Source of the DNA: JBCCSZ01 sp039821145
GTDB taxonomy: Bacteria > Bacteroidota > Bacteroidia > Chitinophagales > Saprospiraceae
Direction of reading: 5' to 3'
Length of the DNA: 64,000 nucleotides
Assembly (NCBI GenBank): GCA_039821145.1
Contig: JBCBOS010000004.1
Coordinates: 328,167 to 392,166 of the forward strand
Shown here one piece after another: positions 8,585 through 16,328 of this stretch. The translations under genes and the position numbers were made by a program. Numbering within the stretch: position 1 is the first letter of the stretch; each line of letters starts with the position of its first letter. The notes beneath the pieces are model-generated. The model was not told the DNA's origin, searched no databases, and worked only from the letters and a program-made list of their open reading frames with translations.

Positions 8585-9993
8585 TAATTCATGTCTTCAT
8601 CAGGCAAGTCTGCCCGATTTTCTCCCAATACTTGTAGGTCTACTTTTATGTCAAAAGCCATTTCCTGGAAGTTGCCCTCCAGCAATTGCTTGAAATTGAA
8701 TTCGATGGTTTTCTTCAACTCTCGGGCCCGCTGAACGTCTGAATCTGTCAGCAAAAAGTAATAATCAGACGGGGAGCGGGTCGACAGCATATCGGTCTCC
8801 CGCACATAGCTTTTCAACACCTTGCACAGCTCCTCCTGCACGTTCAACAACTCGTGGGTGCTCAGGGTATTGATCTTTTCAGAAGGCAACTGGATGTGGC
8901 CCGACACACTAGTGCGTCCATTTCGCTGGCTGCGCAGTTCTTCCTGGCGAACCAAATGCTGAAAAACTTCATAGGTGTACAAGCCCGTCAGCTCGTTGGT
9001 CACCTCCCCTGCATTGACCCCGGCATTGACCCGAGGCAAGCCTTTGAGCACCAACTGGGTCCCCTTGGAGGTCAAACTCATGTTGCTGATGGAAAATTCA
9101 TTGAGGTGCTGAATCTCTTTGACCTCTCCACAATCCATGCAGTGGTAGGTAAAGTGCGCTTCCTGAAAATGGTGATTGCAAGAGTTGCAAGTATAAATTT
9201 GCGAAGGCTTGTCGTAATCAATTCCGATGTGTCGAACGTGCTTGGCACATTTGGGACAAATCATCTGATCGGAATACTCATCCTTGAAAAAGTCGCGTTC
9301 TGGTCCCACATAAGCACACTGAAAATGGTGGATCATGTCCTCGCTCTTCAAATCGATCCCACCACAAGAAGGACAAGTCTCGCGTATGTTGTAATGGGCG
9401 CTTCCACATCCGTTGCACAGGTGGATTTTGTCCACAGGATCCGAGCTGAGATAGCCTTGAAAAACAGCCGACTCCAATATCTGAAGTACACGCTTGCTGT
9501 CATTGTCTTGAATCTGTCGACTCAGAAAAGGAAAAAAGTAGTTGATCTTGGCGTAGCGATTGGGAACGGGCAGCAGTGGCGTTTCCCTCGTGTAGACATA
9601 CTGAAGGCACTTGTACAAAAACTCCATGTCAGGAGAAGGGAAACGCTGCAATTGAAACAGCTTTTCTACCTTGGCATTGATGGCCCGGGTCTGTTTGGCA
9701 ATGCGCTGGAACTGTACCAAATCCGTGGTGTCGTCACAACATTGAATGTAGCGGTCGGACAATTCCTTGTGAGAAACTGCAAAGATGGGTTTGAGGTAAA
9801 CGTGGGGATTGTGGTGCTTTCGAATGCCTGTCAGCATTTTCTCAAAGACCTCATCTTCTATGCTGTTGATGATGATGGCATCGACATAGTAAAACTGGTC
9901 CAATTGGGCATCACCTTCCTTCTCGATCAACATGAAGAGCAAGTCCTCAAAGTCAATCAGGGAACGCTTGTCAATACTTTTTAATGCAATCAT
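8584..9993 (-). CDS. TackOD1-like zinc-ribbon protein with degenerate GGDEF domain
   Basis: A 469-residue cytosolic protein in three parts. Residues ~1-115 look like a receiver-type alpha/beta fold without a clear phospho-acceptor. Residues ~190-290 are a cysteine-rich module with pairs C193/C196, C207/C210, C246/C249, C269/C272, C285/C288 and the segments CAYVGPERDF and HVRHIGIDYDKP, which resemble the Thaumarchaeal output domain TackOD1. Residues ~333-455 are a degenerate GGDEF domain: ELTGLYTYEVF at its start, SPSDY (407-411) where GGDEF should be, and RETD (398-401) exactly five residues before it, the position of the c-di-GMP inhibitory site. It is therefore probably a c-di-GMP sensor, not a cyclase, controlling the adjoining synthase. 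The domain readings are mine by eye. Confidence 0.75.
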   Translation of the reverse strand: MIALKSIDKRSLIDFEDLLFMLIEKEGDAQLDQFYYVDAIIINSIEDEVFEKMLTGIRKHHNPHVYLKPIFAVSHKELSDRYIQCCDDTTDLVQFQRIAKQTRAINAKVEKLFQLQRFPSPDMEFLYKCLQYVYTRETPLLPVPNRYAKINYFFPFLSRQIQDNDSKRVLQILESAVFQGYLSSDPVDKIHLCNGCGSAHYNIRETCPSCGGIDLKSEDMIHHFQCAYVGPERDFFKDEYSDQMICPKCAKHVRHIGIDYDKPSQIYTCNSCNHHFQEAHFTYHCMDCGEVKEIQHLNEFSISNMSLTSKGTQLVLKGLPRVNAGVNAGEVTNELTGLYTYEVFQHLVRQEELRSQRNGRTSVSGHIQLPSEKINTLSTHELLNVQEELCKVLKSYVRETDMLSTRSPSDYYFLLTDSDVQRARELKKTIEFNFKQLLEGNFQEMAFDIKVDLQVLGENRADLPDEDMN

Positions 9994-10012
9994 ACGTCTT
10001 CTCTTGGTCTAT

Positions 10013-10044
10013 CAAACCTAAGCCCATCCACCCGTCCAATCAAG
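10013..10044 (-). promoter_or_regulatory. Bacteroidota-type promoter
   Basis: Reading the minus strand, TAGGTTTG (10020-10013) matches the -7 consensus TAnnTTTG exactly, and CTTG (10044-10041) lies 20 bp upstream as a partial -33 TTTG box. Transcription would start near 10006, about 12 nt before the TackOD1/GGDEF-like start codon. It would let that gene and the synthase be expressed apart from the HlyD and TolC genes, and it explains the 248-bp gap. Confidence 0.5.
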
Positions 10045-10241
10045 AGGGAATCCGTTCTGGTAGTGAGAGGCACATACTGCTGTCCCACTGTATGGGCTAA
10101 ATAATCGCGCTTTGGGGTCTTCTGATCTTCTGCCTTCATCCGTCTTTGGTGTTCCGATGAGACAGACTACCCTTCAGGAGATACGCCAAAAATTGTACCA
10201 CGAAACGATTTGCTTTCCCACAGAGAGTGCAGATGTGGGGA

Positions 10242-11327
10242 TCAGAGTTTGTTCTTGATCACTTTGACGGCCATCTTGTAGTAGCCTGTCCAGTGAATGG
10301 CCTCCTCTTCGTTGAGTGGCAAGACGTCGGCGACGATGCTCCGCTCCATGGGCTCGTGCTTACTTTGGAATTCTGGGGGAAGGGGATAGGTAGAAACGTA
10401 GAAGTTGTGGATGATGCCTTTGCCGATGGTCCCATCGGGGAAGTTGATGGTCACCTCATCACCGATTTTGATTTCGCGATGGGACTCCTGGTCGAAGTAG
10501 GCTCGGATCTTCAGCTTGTCCATTTGGTGAATGGTCATCACGTCTTCCGTTTCGTAGCAGACCTCGTTGGGGCTGTTGAAAATGCGGCCGATCACCCCAT
10601 TTATGGGGGAAATGTAATAGACAAAATGGGTGTACACCTGGCTTTCAGCAGCCAACTGTTCTTTAAGTTCTTTCTCCCGCTCTTTGATGGCTTTTTTCTC
10701 TTGGCTGCGCAGCATGCTGAGGTGTTTGCGCAACACGCGAATCTCCCGTTGAATGGTCTTGATGTCGCTTTCGTAATCGGAGATTTCCGAGATCAGAGGA
10801 GGCAATTTGTGGGCGACATCTACCCCCAGCAGGATCTGCTTTTTCTGCTCGTCCAACTCCATTTGCTTCACCCCGATGGCAGAGCGGACCCCCTCGATTC
10901 GGCTTTTCTTGATGGCCATCTGGCGTTTGACATTCAATTTTTCTCTCAAAAACCAATTGCGCAAGTCATTGCCTCCATTGGGGCTGGCCGAGATGGTCAT
11001 CCGAAGCTGACTTTCCACCTGCTCCCTGTTTTCGTACCGAAAGCTGAAAAGTGTATCTCCCGCGTCAACCTGCTGGCCCTCCTCCACAAAAATGTCCCGA
11101 ATGCGAACATCCTCCGTAAAATGCACCTGCAGCTTCTCCACCAACACCTGCCCACTGACACTGACAAAAGCAACCCGCCGATAGAACTTGCTGGACATGT
11201 AGATGATGATCGCCAGAATGGTCAGGATAAACAGAAAGCGGTCCCAGTTAAACTTCTTCTTAACTGGTGGCTCCTCCACAGTACGGAGGACCGATTTCTG
11301 ATATTTAAAGCCTGTAAAGTTCTTCAT
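10242..11327 (-). CDS. HlyD-family membrane-fusion (periplasmic adaptor) protein
   Basis: A 361-residue adaptor linking an inner-membrane machine to an outer-membrane channel. There is one transmembrane helix at 31-46 after a cytosolic tail, then a biotinyl-lipoyl-like half motif (VSGQVLVEKL...FVEEGQQVDAGDTLFSF, 57-97), a long alpha-hairpin/coiled coil (~105-235), and a C-terminal beta-barrel region containing IKIGDEVTINFPDGTIGKG. It overlaps the TolC-like gene by 4 bp (ATGA), which indicates translational coupling. No ABC or RND pump gene is nearby; its natural partner is the membrane glycosyltransferase, comparable to Alg44 beside Alg8 in alginate synthesis (analogy, not homology). Confidence 0.82.
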   Translation of the reverse strand: MKNFTGFKYQKSVLRTVEEPPVKKKFNWDRFLFILTILAIIIYMSSKFYRRVAFVSVSGQVLVEKLQVHFTEDVRIRDIFVEEGQQVDAGDTLFSFRYENREQVESQLRMTISASPNGGNDLRNWFLREKLNVKRQMAIKKSRIEGVRSAIGVKQMELDEQKKQILLGVDVAHKLPPLISEISDYESDIKTIQREIRVLRKHLSMLRSQEKKAIKEREKELKEQLAAESQVYTHFVYYISPINGVIGRIFNSPNEVCYETEDVMTIHQMDKLKIRAYFDQESHREIKIGDEVTINFPDGTIGKGIIHNFYVSTYPLPPEFQSKHEPMERSIVADVLPLNEEEAIHWTGYYKMAVKVIKNKL

Positions 11328-13471
11328 TCAGGCGTTATGAGGGCCTTGGCGTCCAAGGTGATGAAGTCGGACAAACCCTCAATGATGATGTTTTTTATAT
11401 TGAATCGATTTAATGCTTCGTCTATGAATCCCTCCAACTCTACCCGATCCTTGAAGCGGGCAGCATCTACCATCAAGTGAACATTGGACGCATTGGAAGC
11501 CCCTGCCCCCATCGCCGTCCAAGCATCCTTTAGTTCTTTGCCAGCAGGTAGGCGCAAGGAGATCATCGAACACCAACCCAATTGATCGAGTTGAGGATAA
11601 TCCAGGGGAAGTTGTACGGCAACCTTGGCCTGGGCAGCGCGGCTGATGGCGTGGATGTCGAATACCCGGCTTTTCAAGGCCTGCAAATAGCGCGGCATGC
11701 TGTCCGTTGGCATCCGCATACTGGCCGAACTGAGGTCGACCACCAATCCATCCAGTCTTTGCTGGTTGAGGAAAGTCCCCATGCTTTCTGCTGCTTTGGT
11801 GATCCCCTTGATCAGGCGGCGATTGTCGGTCATCACATAAACCTCTACCCCGTTTTCCTCCAGCAGGGTCTTTAGTTTTTTCACCTCCGGATGGATGGCA
11901 GTAGAAGACGTCTGCAGGATGAGTTTTTCAAAATCATTGGACAGCATGTAGTTTTTGATGAAGTAGGTATTGTATTGCTGCAAGTCCTTGTGACTCAACA
12001 AGAGGGTCCGATTGGCGGGCAACCGCTCGTAGTAATCGGCCAGTTGGATGTTGCGGACAAAGGGCAGAAGGGAGCGTTGATGAGACTTGCCATAAATCCG
12101 CAAAAGCAACAGATACATCTGCTGCTTCAAATCCAACATTTCCAACTGCACTTGCCGGAGTAAATCCAGATACTTCAGCGTTTGCAAGGATCGGAAAATG
12201 TCGACATAGTCGCGCTGGGTGACCGCCTCCACTCGTATCTTTTCTCGGTAGAGCATCTCCTTGTGCATGAACTCTACGTATTGCTGCAATTTGTATTGGT
12301 ACTCGTAATAGTGATTGATGATCTCCGTTTTGTTGTTGAGCTGTTCGTATTCGTTGAACTGATCGAGATAGTCTGTTTGAGCAATCACGGCAGCTTCCCG
12401 GCTCTTTCGCTGAAACAGTGCATTGGTCGGCATGGAAAAGGAAAGGGCCCAGCTGGAATAGGTCCGGTCGGAAATGCCATCGTCGCGCTCGAAGCCCGTA
12501 TTGTGGTAAAAGCCGAGTTTGACAGAAAAGTCGTGGACAGGATTCTGTTTCAACTCCTCTATCCGTCGATACATCAGCTTGAGAGAGTCTTCCAACTCAT
12601 TGCGCTGCCGGTCTTGCACCAGTCGATCGAGATCGATCTCCAAAATTGGCAATTCCCGCACATCGTAATGGATGCCCATGTCTCCGGCAAAGAGGGTGGA
12701 GTCGATCAGTCGGTTGTAAGAGGCATAGTTGGTGATTTTGACATCGATTTGTTCGAGTCGACTCCGGGCATTGATGACCACCTCATACAAAATCCCCTTC
12801 AGGTAATAGACTTTGTGCAGCAGTTCCAACTCTTCGGACAACTGCTGACGCCGCTCGCGAAGCAGTGCAATTTTGGCCCGGTTGAAAAAGTAGATGAAGA
12901 GGTTGTAGCGGTAGTACAGATCGTCTTTGTTGGAATCGATGTATTCCTCCAGCTCTGCAATCTTTTGCTGATGCTCCAGTTGCTTGACCTTGTTGCGATG
13001 ACCGAAAAAACCTTCGCGCAGCATTTGCCACTCCACCCCGGCCCGCAATCTGGCCGTGTAGAATTGCTGTTCTATGTCTCCGTCTGTGAAATCAAAGAGA
13101 GGATCGTGATTGTAGAAAAACTGGCCCTTGATGTCGAGGCCCACATCCTTTTTCAGTTTCTGAGAACGCTGCTGGTAGAAAGGCACTTTGCTTCCCTTGC
13201 TCACCCTGGCCTTGCGCTGGTTGAACAGGCTGTCCAATTGCCAGAGTCCTCCCTCCCCCTCCATGGTCCAGGAGCGATTGAGGTTGGTGGTGATCAGATC
13301 GAGAATTTCTCGGCTGATTTCACCCACCAGGGAATCCTGCTCGGCCTGTGCAGATGAACTCACAGACAGATGCAGAGCGAGGAGTGCAAGCAAACACTTA
13401 CGCACCAAGGAGGCATTTGCTATTGAAGGAGCTGCATAAGGGTACTCCTTAGCGAGGGGGTCGTTTGGCAT
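11324..13471 (-). CDS. TolC-like outer-membrane protein with extra C-terminal alpha/beta domain
   Basis: A 715-residue exported protein with a signal peptide around residues 22-42 (CLLALLALHLSVSSSAQA). Residues ~45-490 are rich in long helices and amphipathic strands in TolC/outer-membrane-efflux order (VKLGFYHNTGF, YSSWALSFSMPTNALF, long coiled-coil stretches). Unlike TolC there is a further ~215 residues with alternating strands and helices (VEVYVMTDNRRLIKG, LDGLVVDLSSASMR, KVAVQLPLDYP, NVHLMVDAARF, IKNIIIEGLSDF), suggesting an alpha/beta barrel. It heads the operon with the adaptor, c-di-GMP-type regulator and synthase, and probably forms the outer-membrane exit. The TolC-like call is good; the C-terminal domain is unassigned. 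Confidence 0.75.
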   Translation of the reverse strand: MPNDPLAKEYPYAAPSIANASLVRKCLLALLALHLSVSSSAQAEQDSLVGEISREILDLITTNLNRSWTMEGEGGLWQLDSLFNQRKARVSKGSKVPFYQQRSQKLKKDVGLDIKGQFFYNHDPLFDFTDGDIEQQFYTARLRAGVEWQMLREGFFGHRNKVKQLEHQQKIAELEEYIDSNKDDLYYRYNLFIYFFNRAKIALLRERRQQLSEELELLHKVYYLKGILYEVVINARSRLEQIDVKITNYASYNRLIDSTLFAGDMGIHYDVRELPILEIDLDRLVQDRQRNELEDSLKLMYRRIEELKQNPVHDFSVKLGFYHNTGFERDDGISDRTYSSWALSFSMPTNALFQRKSREAAVIAQTDYLDQFNEYEQLNNKTEIINHYYEYQYKLQQYVEFMHKEMLYREKIRVEAVTQRDYVDIFRSLQTLKYLDLLRQVQLEMLDLKQQMYLLLLRIYGKSHQRSLLPFVRNIQLADYYERLPANRTLLLSHKDLQQYNTYFIKNYMLSNDFEKLILQTSSTAIHPEVKKLKTLLEENGVEVYVMTDNRRLIKGITKAAESMGTFLNQQRLDGLVVDLSSASMRMPTDSMPRYLQALKSRVFDIHAISRAAQAKVAVQLPLDYPQLDQLGWCSMISLRLPAGKELKDAWTAMGAGASNASNVHLMVDAARFKDRVELEGFIDEALNRFNIKNIIIEGLSDFITLDAKALITPE

Positions 13472-13842
13472 AGTAAGTTTGAGTGTTTAGTATGAGCAAG
13501 GCATTCTGCCAGTCCTTGCTATGTGCTTTGTCATAGGTCAGCCATTGCCACATCTTCAATCAATGCTGGCAAGTGGTGCAGATAGGAGGCAGATCGAACG
13601 CGCGTAGACCCCAGCAGGACAAGGCCGTTGGCCAGCCGCCAAAGTCTGTGTTTGAGGAAAATGGAATGACCGATCGTCCACGCCCAATGAAGGCAGTAGG
13701 CAGACCAAGTCGCATTATTATTTTCAAAATTTGTACCAAAAGGAGCATTGGGAAAGGCAGGACAACCCAACAGAGAGATTGCAAAAATGAGAAAGGCCCC
13801 CTGATTTCTCAGAGGGCCTTTCCCGATGGCAGTTGGTGACGA
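13472..13842. other. intergenic region, 371 bp
   Basis: Separates rny from the TolC-like gene; both are read leftwards. It holds the rny terminator at its right end. A perfect inverted repeat, AGCAAGG (13495-13501) with CCTTGCT (13514-13520), lies 24-49 bp upstream of the TolC-like start codon and could be an operator. No -7 consensus was recognised. Confidence 0.45.
13788..13826 (-). terminator. rho-independent terminator of rny
   Basis: On the minus strand GAAAGGCCC pairs with GGGCCTTTC around a loop containing TCTGAGAAATCAGG, and TCATTTTTG follows. It lies just after the rny stop codon and separates this housekeeping block from the secretion operon. Confidence 0.75.
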
Positions 13843-15525
13843 TCAGCGTGCGAAGGAGACCGCTCGCTTTTCCCGGATCACGGTAACCTTAATCTGACCG
13901 GGATATTGCATCTCATCCTGTATTTTCTGAGAGATCATAAAGGAGAGATCATCCGCATATTGGTCGGTTACTTTTTCACTTTCTACGATGACGCGCAGTT
14001 CGCGCCCTGCCTGCATGGCATAGGCCTTTTGCACCCCGTCGTGCCCCATTGCCAACTCTTCCAGCTCCCCGATGCGCTTGAGGTAGCTCTCCAGAATTTC
14101 GCGGCGGGCACCTGGCCGGGCGCCAGAAATGGCATCACAGGCTTGTACAATGGGAGAAATGATGTTGTTCATTTCCACTTCGTCGTGGTGCGCTCCCACA
14201 GCATTGCAGACAACTGGGTGTTCTTTGTACTTCTCACACAAGTGCATGCCCAAAATGGCATGTGACATTTCCGTCTCTTCCTCGGCAACCTTTCCGACAT
14301 CGTGCAACAAACCAGCGCGCTTGGCCATCTTGGCTTGCTTGGAACTCAGGCCCAACTCAGCAGCCATGATGGCACAAAGGTTGGCCGTCTCGATGGAGTG
14401 CTTGAGCAGGTTTTGTCCGTATGAAGAGCGGAAGCGCATGCGACCAACCATCCGAACCATGTAGGGGTCCAAACCGTGGATGTTGAGCTCGATGACCGTT
14501 CTTTCTCCGATTTCGATGATTTGCTCTTCCAGCTGCTTGCGGGTTTTGGCAACCACCTCTTCGATGCGGGCCGGGTGAATGCGCCCATCGGCCACCAATC
14601 GCTTCAGCGACAGTCGACATACTTCGCGGCGAATGGGATCAAAGCTCGAAATGACGATGGCTTCCGGCGTATCATCTACGACGATTTCCGCCCCGGTAGC
14701 CGCCTCCAGTGCCCGGATGTTGCGTCCTTCCCGGCCAATGATTTGTCCCTTCAAATCGTCGGATTCGAGATTGAATACAGAGACGGTATTCTCAATGGTG
14801 TATTCGGCACACATCCGTTGGATGGATTGAATGACGATCTTTTTGGCCTCCTTGTTGGCTGTCACCTTGGCCTGCTGCACGGTCTTTTTGACCAGGGCCA
14901 TGGCATCGGTTTCCGCCTTGGCCTTGACAGCCTCCAAGAGTTGTTCTTTGGCTTCTTGTTCGCTCAGGCGGGCGATGCTTTCCAGCGACTTGATGCGCTC
15001 TTCATTGGCAGAATCCAGTTCGGCCTTTTTGCGAGCGACCACTTTGAGCTGCTTGTTGAGGTTGTCGCGGATCGATTTGTTTTCACTTTCCTTCTGCTCA
15101 ATCTCCGACTCGCGATCTTTGAAAGCCTTCATTTTGCCCTTCAGGCTATCTTGTCTTTTCCTCAGTTCACTTTCTTGTTTGACGACATCGGCCTCGCGAT
15201 CTTTGATCTCGTTTCTGTGCTTGGCCTTTTGGCCTTCAAATTCAGATTTGAGTTTGGAAAACTTCTCCTTGGCCTCTTGAATTTTTCGTTGCTTGATCTT
15301 TTCGTGCTTGCTTTCAGCCTGTGACTGTAATCTATTGGCTTTGGACTTGGCTTCGTCTTCGATGCGCTTTGCTGTCAGTCGGGCTTCCTTCACGATGAGG
15401 TCTGCCTTGCCATTCATTTCCTCAATTTTGCTCTGTTGAGACTTTTTGAGGATGGAGTTGACAACAAAATATGCAATCAATGAGCCTATTACCAATCCAG
15501 CCGCTAATCCAATTCCGATTTCCAT
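13843..15525 (-). CDS. rny: ribonuclease Y
   Basis: Membrane-anchored endoribonuclease that initiates mRNA decay. All Rny parts are present in order: an N-terminal helix (LAAGLVIGSLIAYFVV, about 7-22), a long charged coiled coil (~25-215), a KH RNA-binding domain with GQIIGREGRNIRALEAATG, and an HD hydrolase domain with the metal motif in RAGLLHDVGKVAEE and downstream VCNAVGAHHDEVE. The C-terminus ends at the usual IKVTVIREKRAVSFAR. The 560 residues slightly exceed the typical ~520 because of a longer coiled coil. It follows zapA by 174 bp and has a good terminator. Confidence 0.96.
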   Translation of the reverse strand: MEIGIGLAAGLVIGSLIAYFVVNSILKKSQQSKIEEMNGKADLIVKEARLTAKRIEDEAKSKANRLQSQAESKHEKIKQRKIQEAKEKFSKLKSEFEGQKAKHRNEIKDREADVVKQESELRKRQDSLKGKMKAFKDRESEIEQKESENKSIRDNLNKQLKVVARKKAELDSANEERIKSLESIARLSEQEAKEQLLEAVKAKAETDAMALVKKTVQQAKVTANKEAKKIVIQSIQRMCAEYTIENTVSVFNLESDDLKGQIIGREGRNIRALEAATGAEIVVDDTPEAIVISSFDPIRREVCRLSLKRLVADGRIHPARIEEVVAKTRKQLEEQIIEIGERTVIELNIHGLDPYMVRMVGRMRFRSSYGQNLLKHSIETANLCAIMAAELGLSSKQAKMAKRAGLLHDVGKVAEEETEMSHAILGMHLCEKYKEHPVVCNAVGAHHDEVEMNNIISPIVQACDAISGARPGARREILESYLKRIGELEELAMGHDGVQKAYAMQAGRELRVIVESEKVTDQYADDLSFMISQKIQDEMQYPGQIKVTVIREKRAVSFAR

Positions 15526-15699
15526 ATTAGCTCCGATTTATATAATGATGAAATTATTTTCGTTCCGATGCCCCCTTTGGAGCGTCCTGTTGTTCTGTAC
15601 GGTTTGCGAGCTAGAGGCCAATGAGAATTTCACTCCCTGGGCATGCAAAGAAGGGATGCGGTGGAAAAGGCAAAAGAGAAAAGAGATGACGGAAAGGCG

Positions 15700-15999
15700 C
15701 TAGAGCAGGTGATCCAACAGTTCGTCCAATTGTGTCACTTTCTGGACCAGTTGCTGTGAATTTTCAGTAGGGGCAGTGTGGTGATCGGCTTTATGAAGGT
15801 CAACCGCATAGGTCAGCAGAGCCATAGAGAGACAATCTTGTTTGTCTTTCTTGGTGTACATGGCCTGAAAATGGTTGAGTTTTTCATTGATTTCCTTGAC
15901 TATCTTACGGATGGTCGGCTCGTCTCCCGATTTTATTTTCAGGGGGTAGGGCCTACCTGCTATCAAAACCGTAATCTGTACCATATCCTGCTCCTCCAT
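15700..15999 (-). CDS. zapA: cell division protein ZapA
   Basis: A 99-residue cytosolic protein that bundles FtsZ filaments at the division ring. The N-terminal ITVLIAGRPYPLKI followed by DEPTIRKIVKEINEKLNHFQ is the ZapA signature; the C-terminal half is a helix/coiled coil for dimerisation. Two starts are possible: 15999, and an internal ATG at 15984 preceded by GGAGGAGC, a Shine-Dalgarno-like string that is probably fortuitous in this phylum. The gene lies 6 bp after a small coiled-coil gene and upstream of rny, an order common in Bacteroidota. Confidence 0.88.
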   Translation of the reverse strand: MEEQDMVQITVLIAGRPYPLKIKSGDEPTIRKIVKEINEKLNHFQAMYTKKDKQDCLSMALLTYAVDLHKADHHTAPTENSQQLVQKVTQLDELLDHLL

Positions 16000-16005
16000 A
16001 TCTGT

Positions 16006-16293
16006 CTAGCTTTTTTGAAGCCATTCAATGCATTTATCGATCTGCTTGATGTGCAAATCGATCTCTTTCCTGAGCTTTTTCTTTTGCTCCACGTCCATTC
16101 CTCCACGCACAGTCATCGGCTCGCTTGGAACCACTGCTGTACTTTTTTTGCGGCGTTCTTCTCGCAAGTCCGCCTGCAGTTGGTTGTTTTCGTTCAAGAG
16201 TGCGACATTATCGTTTTGCAGGCGCTCCAGCTTGAGAGCCAGCTGCCTGACTTTGAGTTCAATACCACTGATCTTGTCAGATAAATTTGTCAT
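16006..16293 (-). CDS. small coiled-coil protein, conserved beside zapA
   Basis: A 95-residue protein, mostly helix. Residues ~8-48 form a heptad-rich coiled coil (LERLQNDNVALLNENNQLQADL), followed by a short linker and a second helix (KKKLRKEIDLHIKQIDKCIEWLQKS). There is no signal peptide. Its place between pheT and zapA, and its ZapB-like look, suggest a division-ring accessory role; that is inference from context and not a family assignment. Spacing is 35 bp to pheT and 6 bp to zapA, so it is co-transcribed. Confidence 0.75.
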   Translation of the reverse strand: MTNLSDKISGIELKVRQLALKLERLQNDNVALLNENNQLQADLREERRKKSTAVVPSEPMTVRGGMDVEQKKKLRKEIDLHIKQIDKCIEWLQKS

Positions 16294-16328
16294 ACCAACT
16301 GTAAAAATTGTTTGCGCGACCAGAGAAC

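Noticed and set aside
8854..9984. Long plus-strand frame (376 aa) opposite the TackOD1-like gene
   Set aside because: Exact antisense of a protein with clear zinc-ribbon and GGDEF-like motifs; its own translation has no family resemblance.
10227..11480. Long plus-strand frame (417 aa) opposite the HlyD-like gene
   Set aside because: Antisense shadow; the minus strand has the membrane helix, lipoyl motif and coupled start.
12182..13357. Long plus-strand frame (391 aa) opposite the TolC-like gene
   Set aside because: Shadow of the coding strand; valine-rich pseudo-translation typical of antisense frames.
10242..13471. Multidrug efflux interpretation of the HlyD/TolC pair
   Set aside because: No RND, ABC or MFS pump gene accompanies them, while a polysaccharide synthase and a c-di-GMP-type regulator do.
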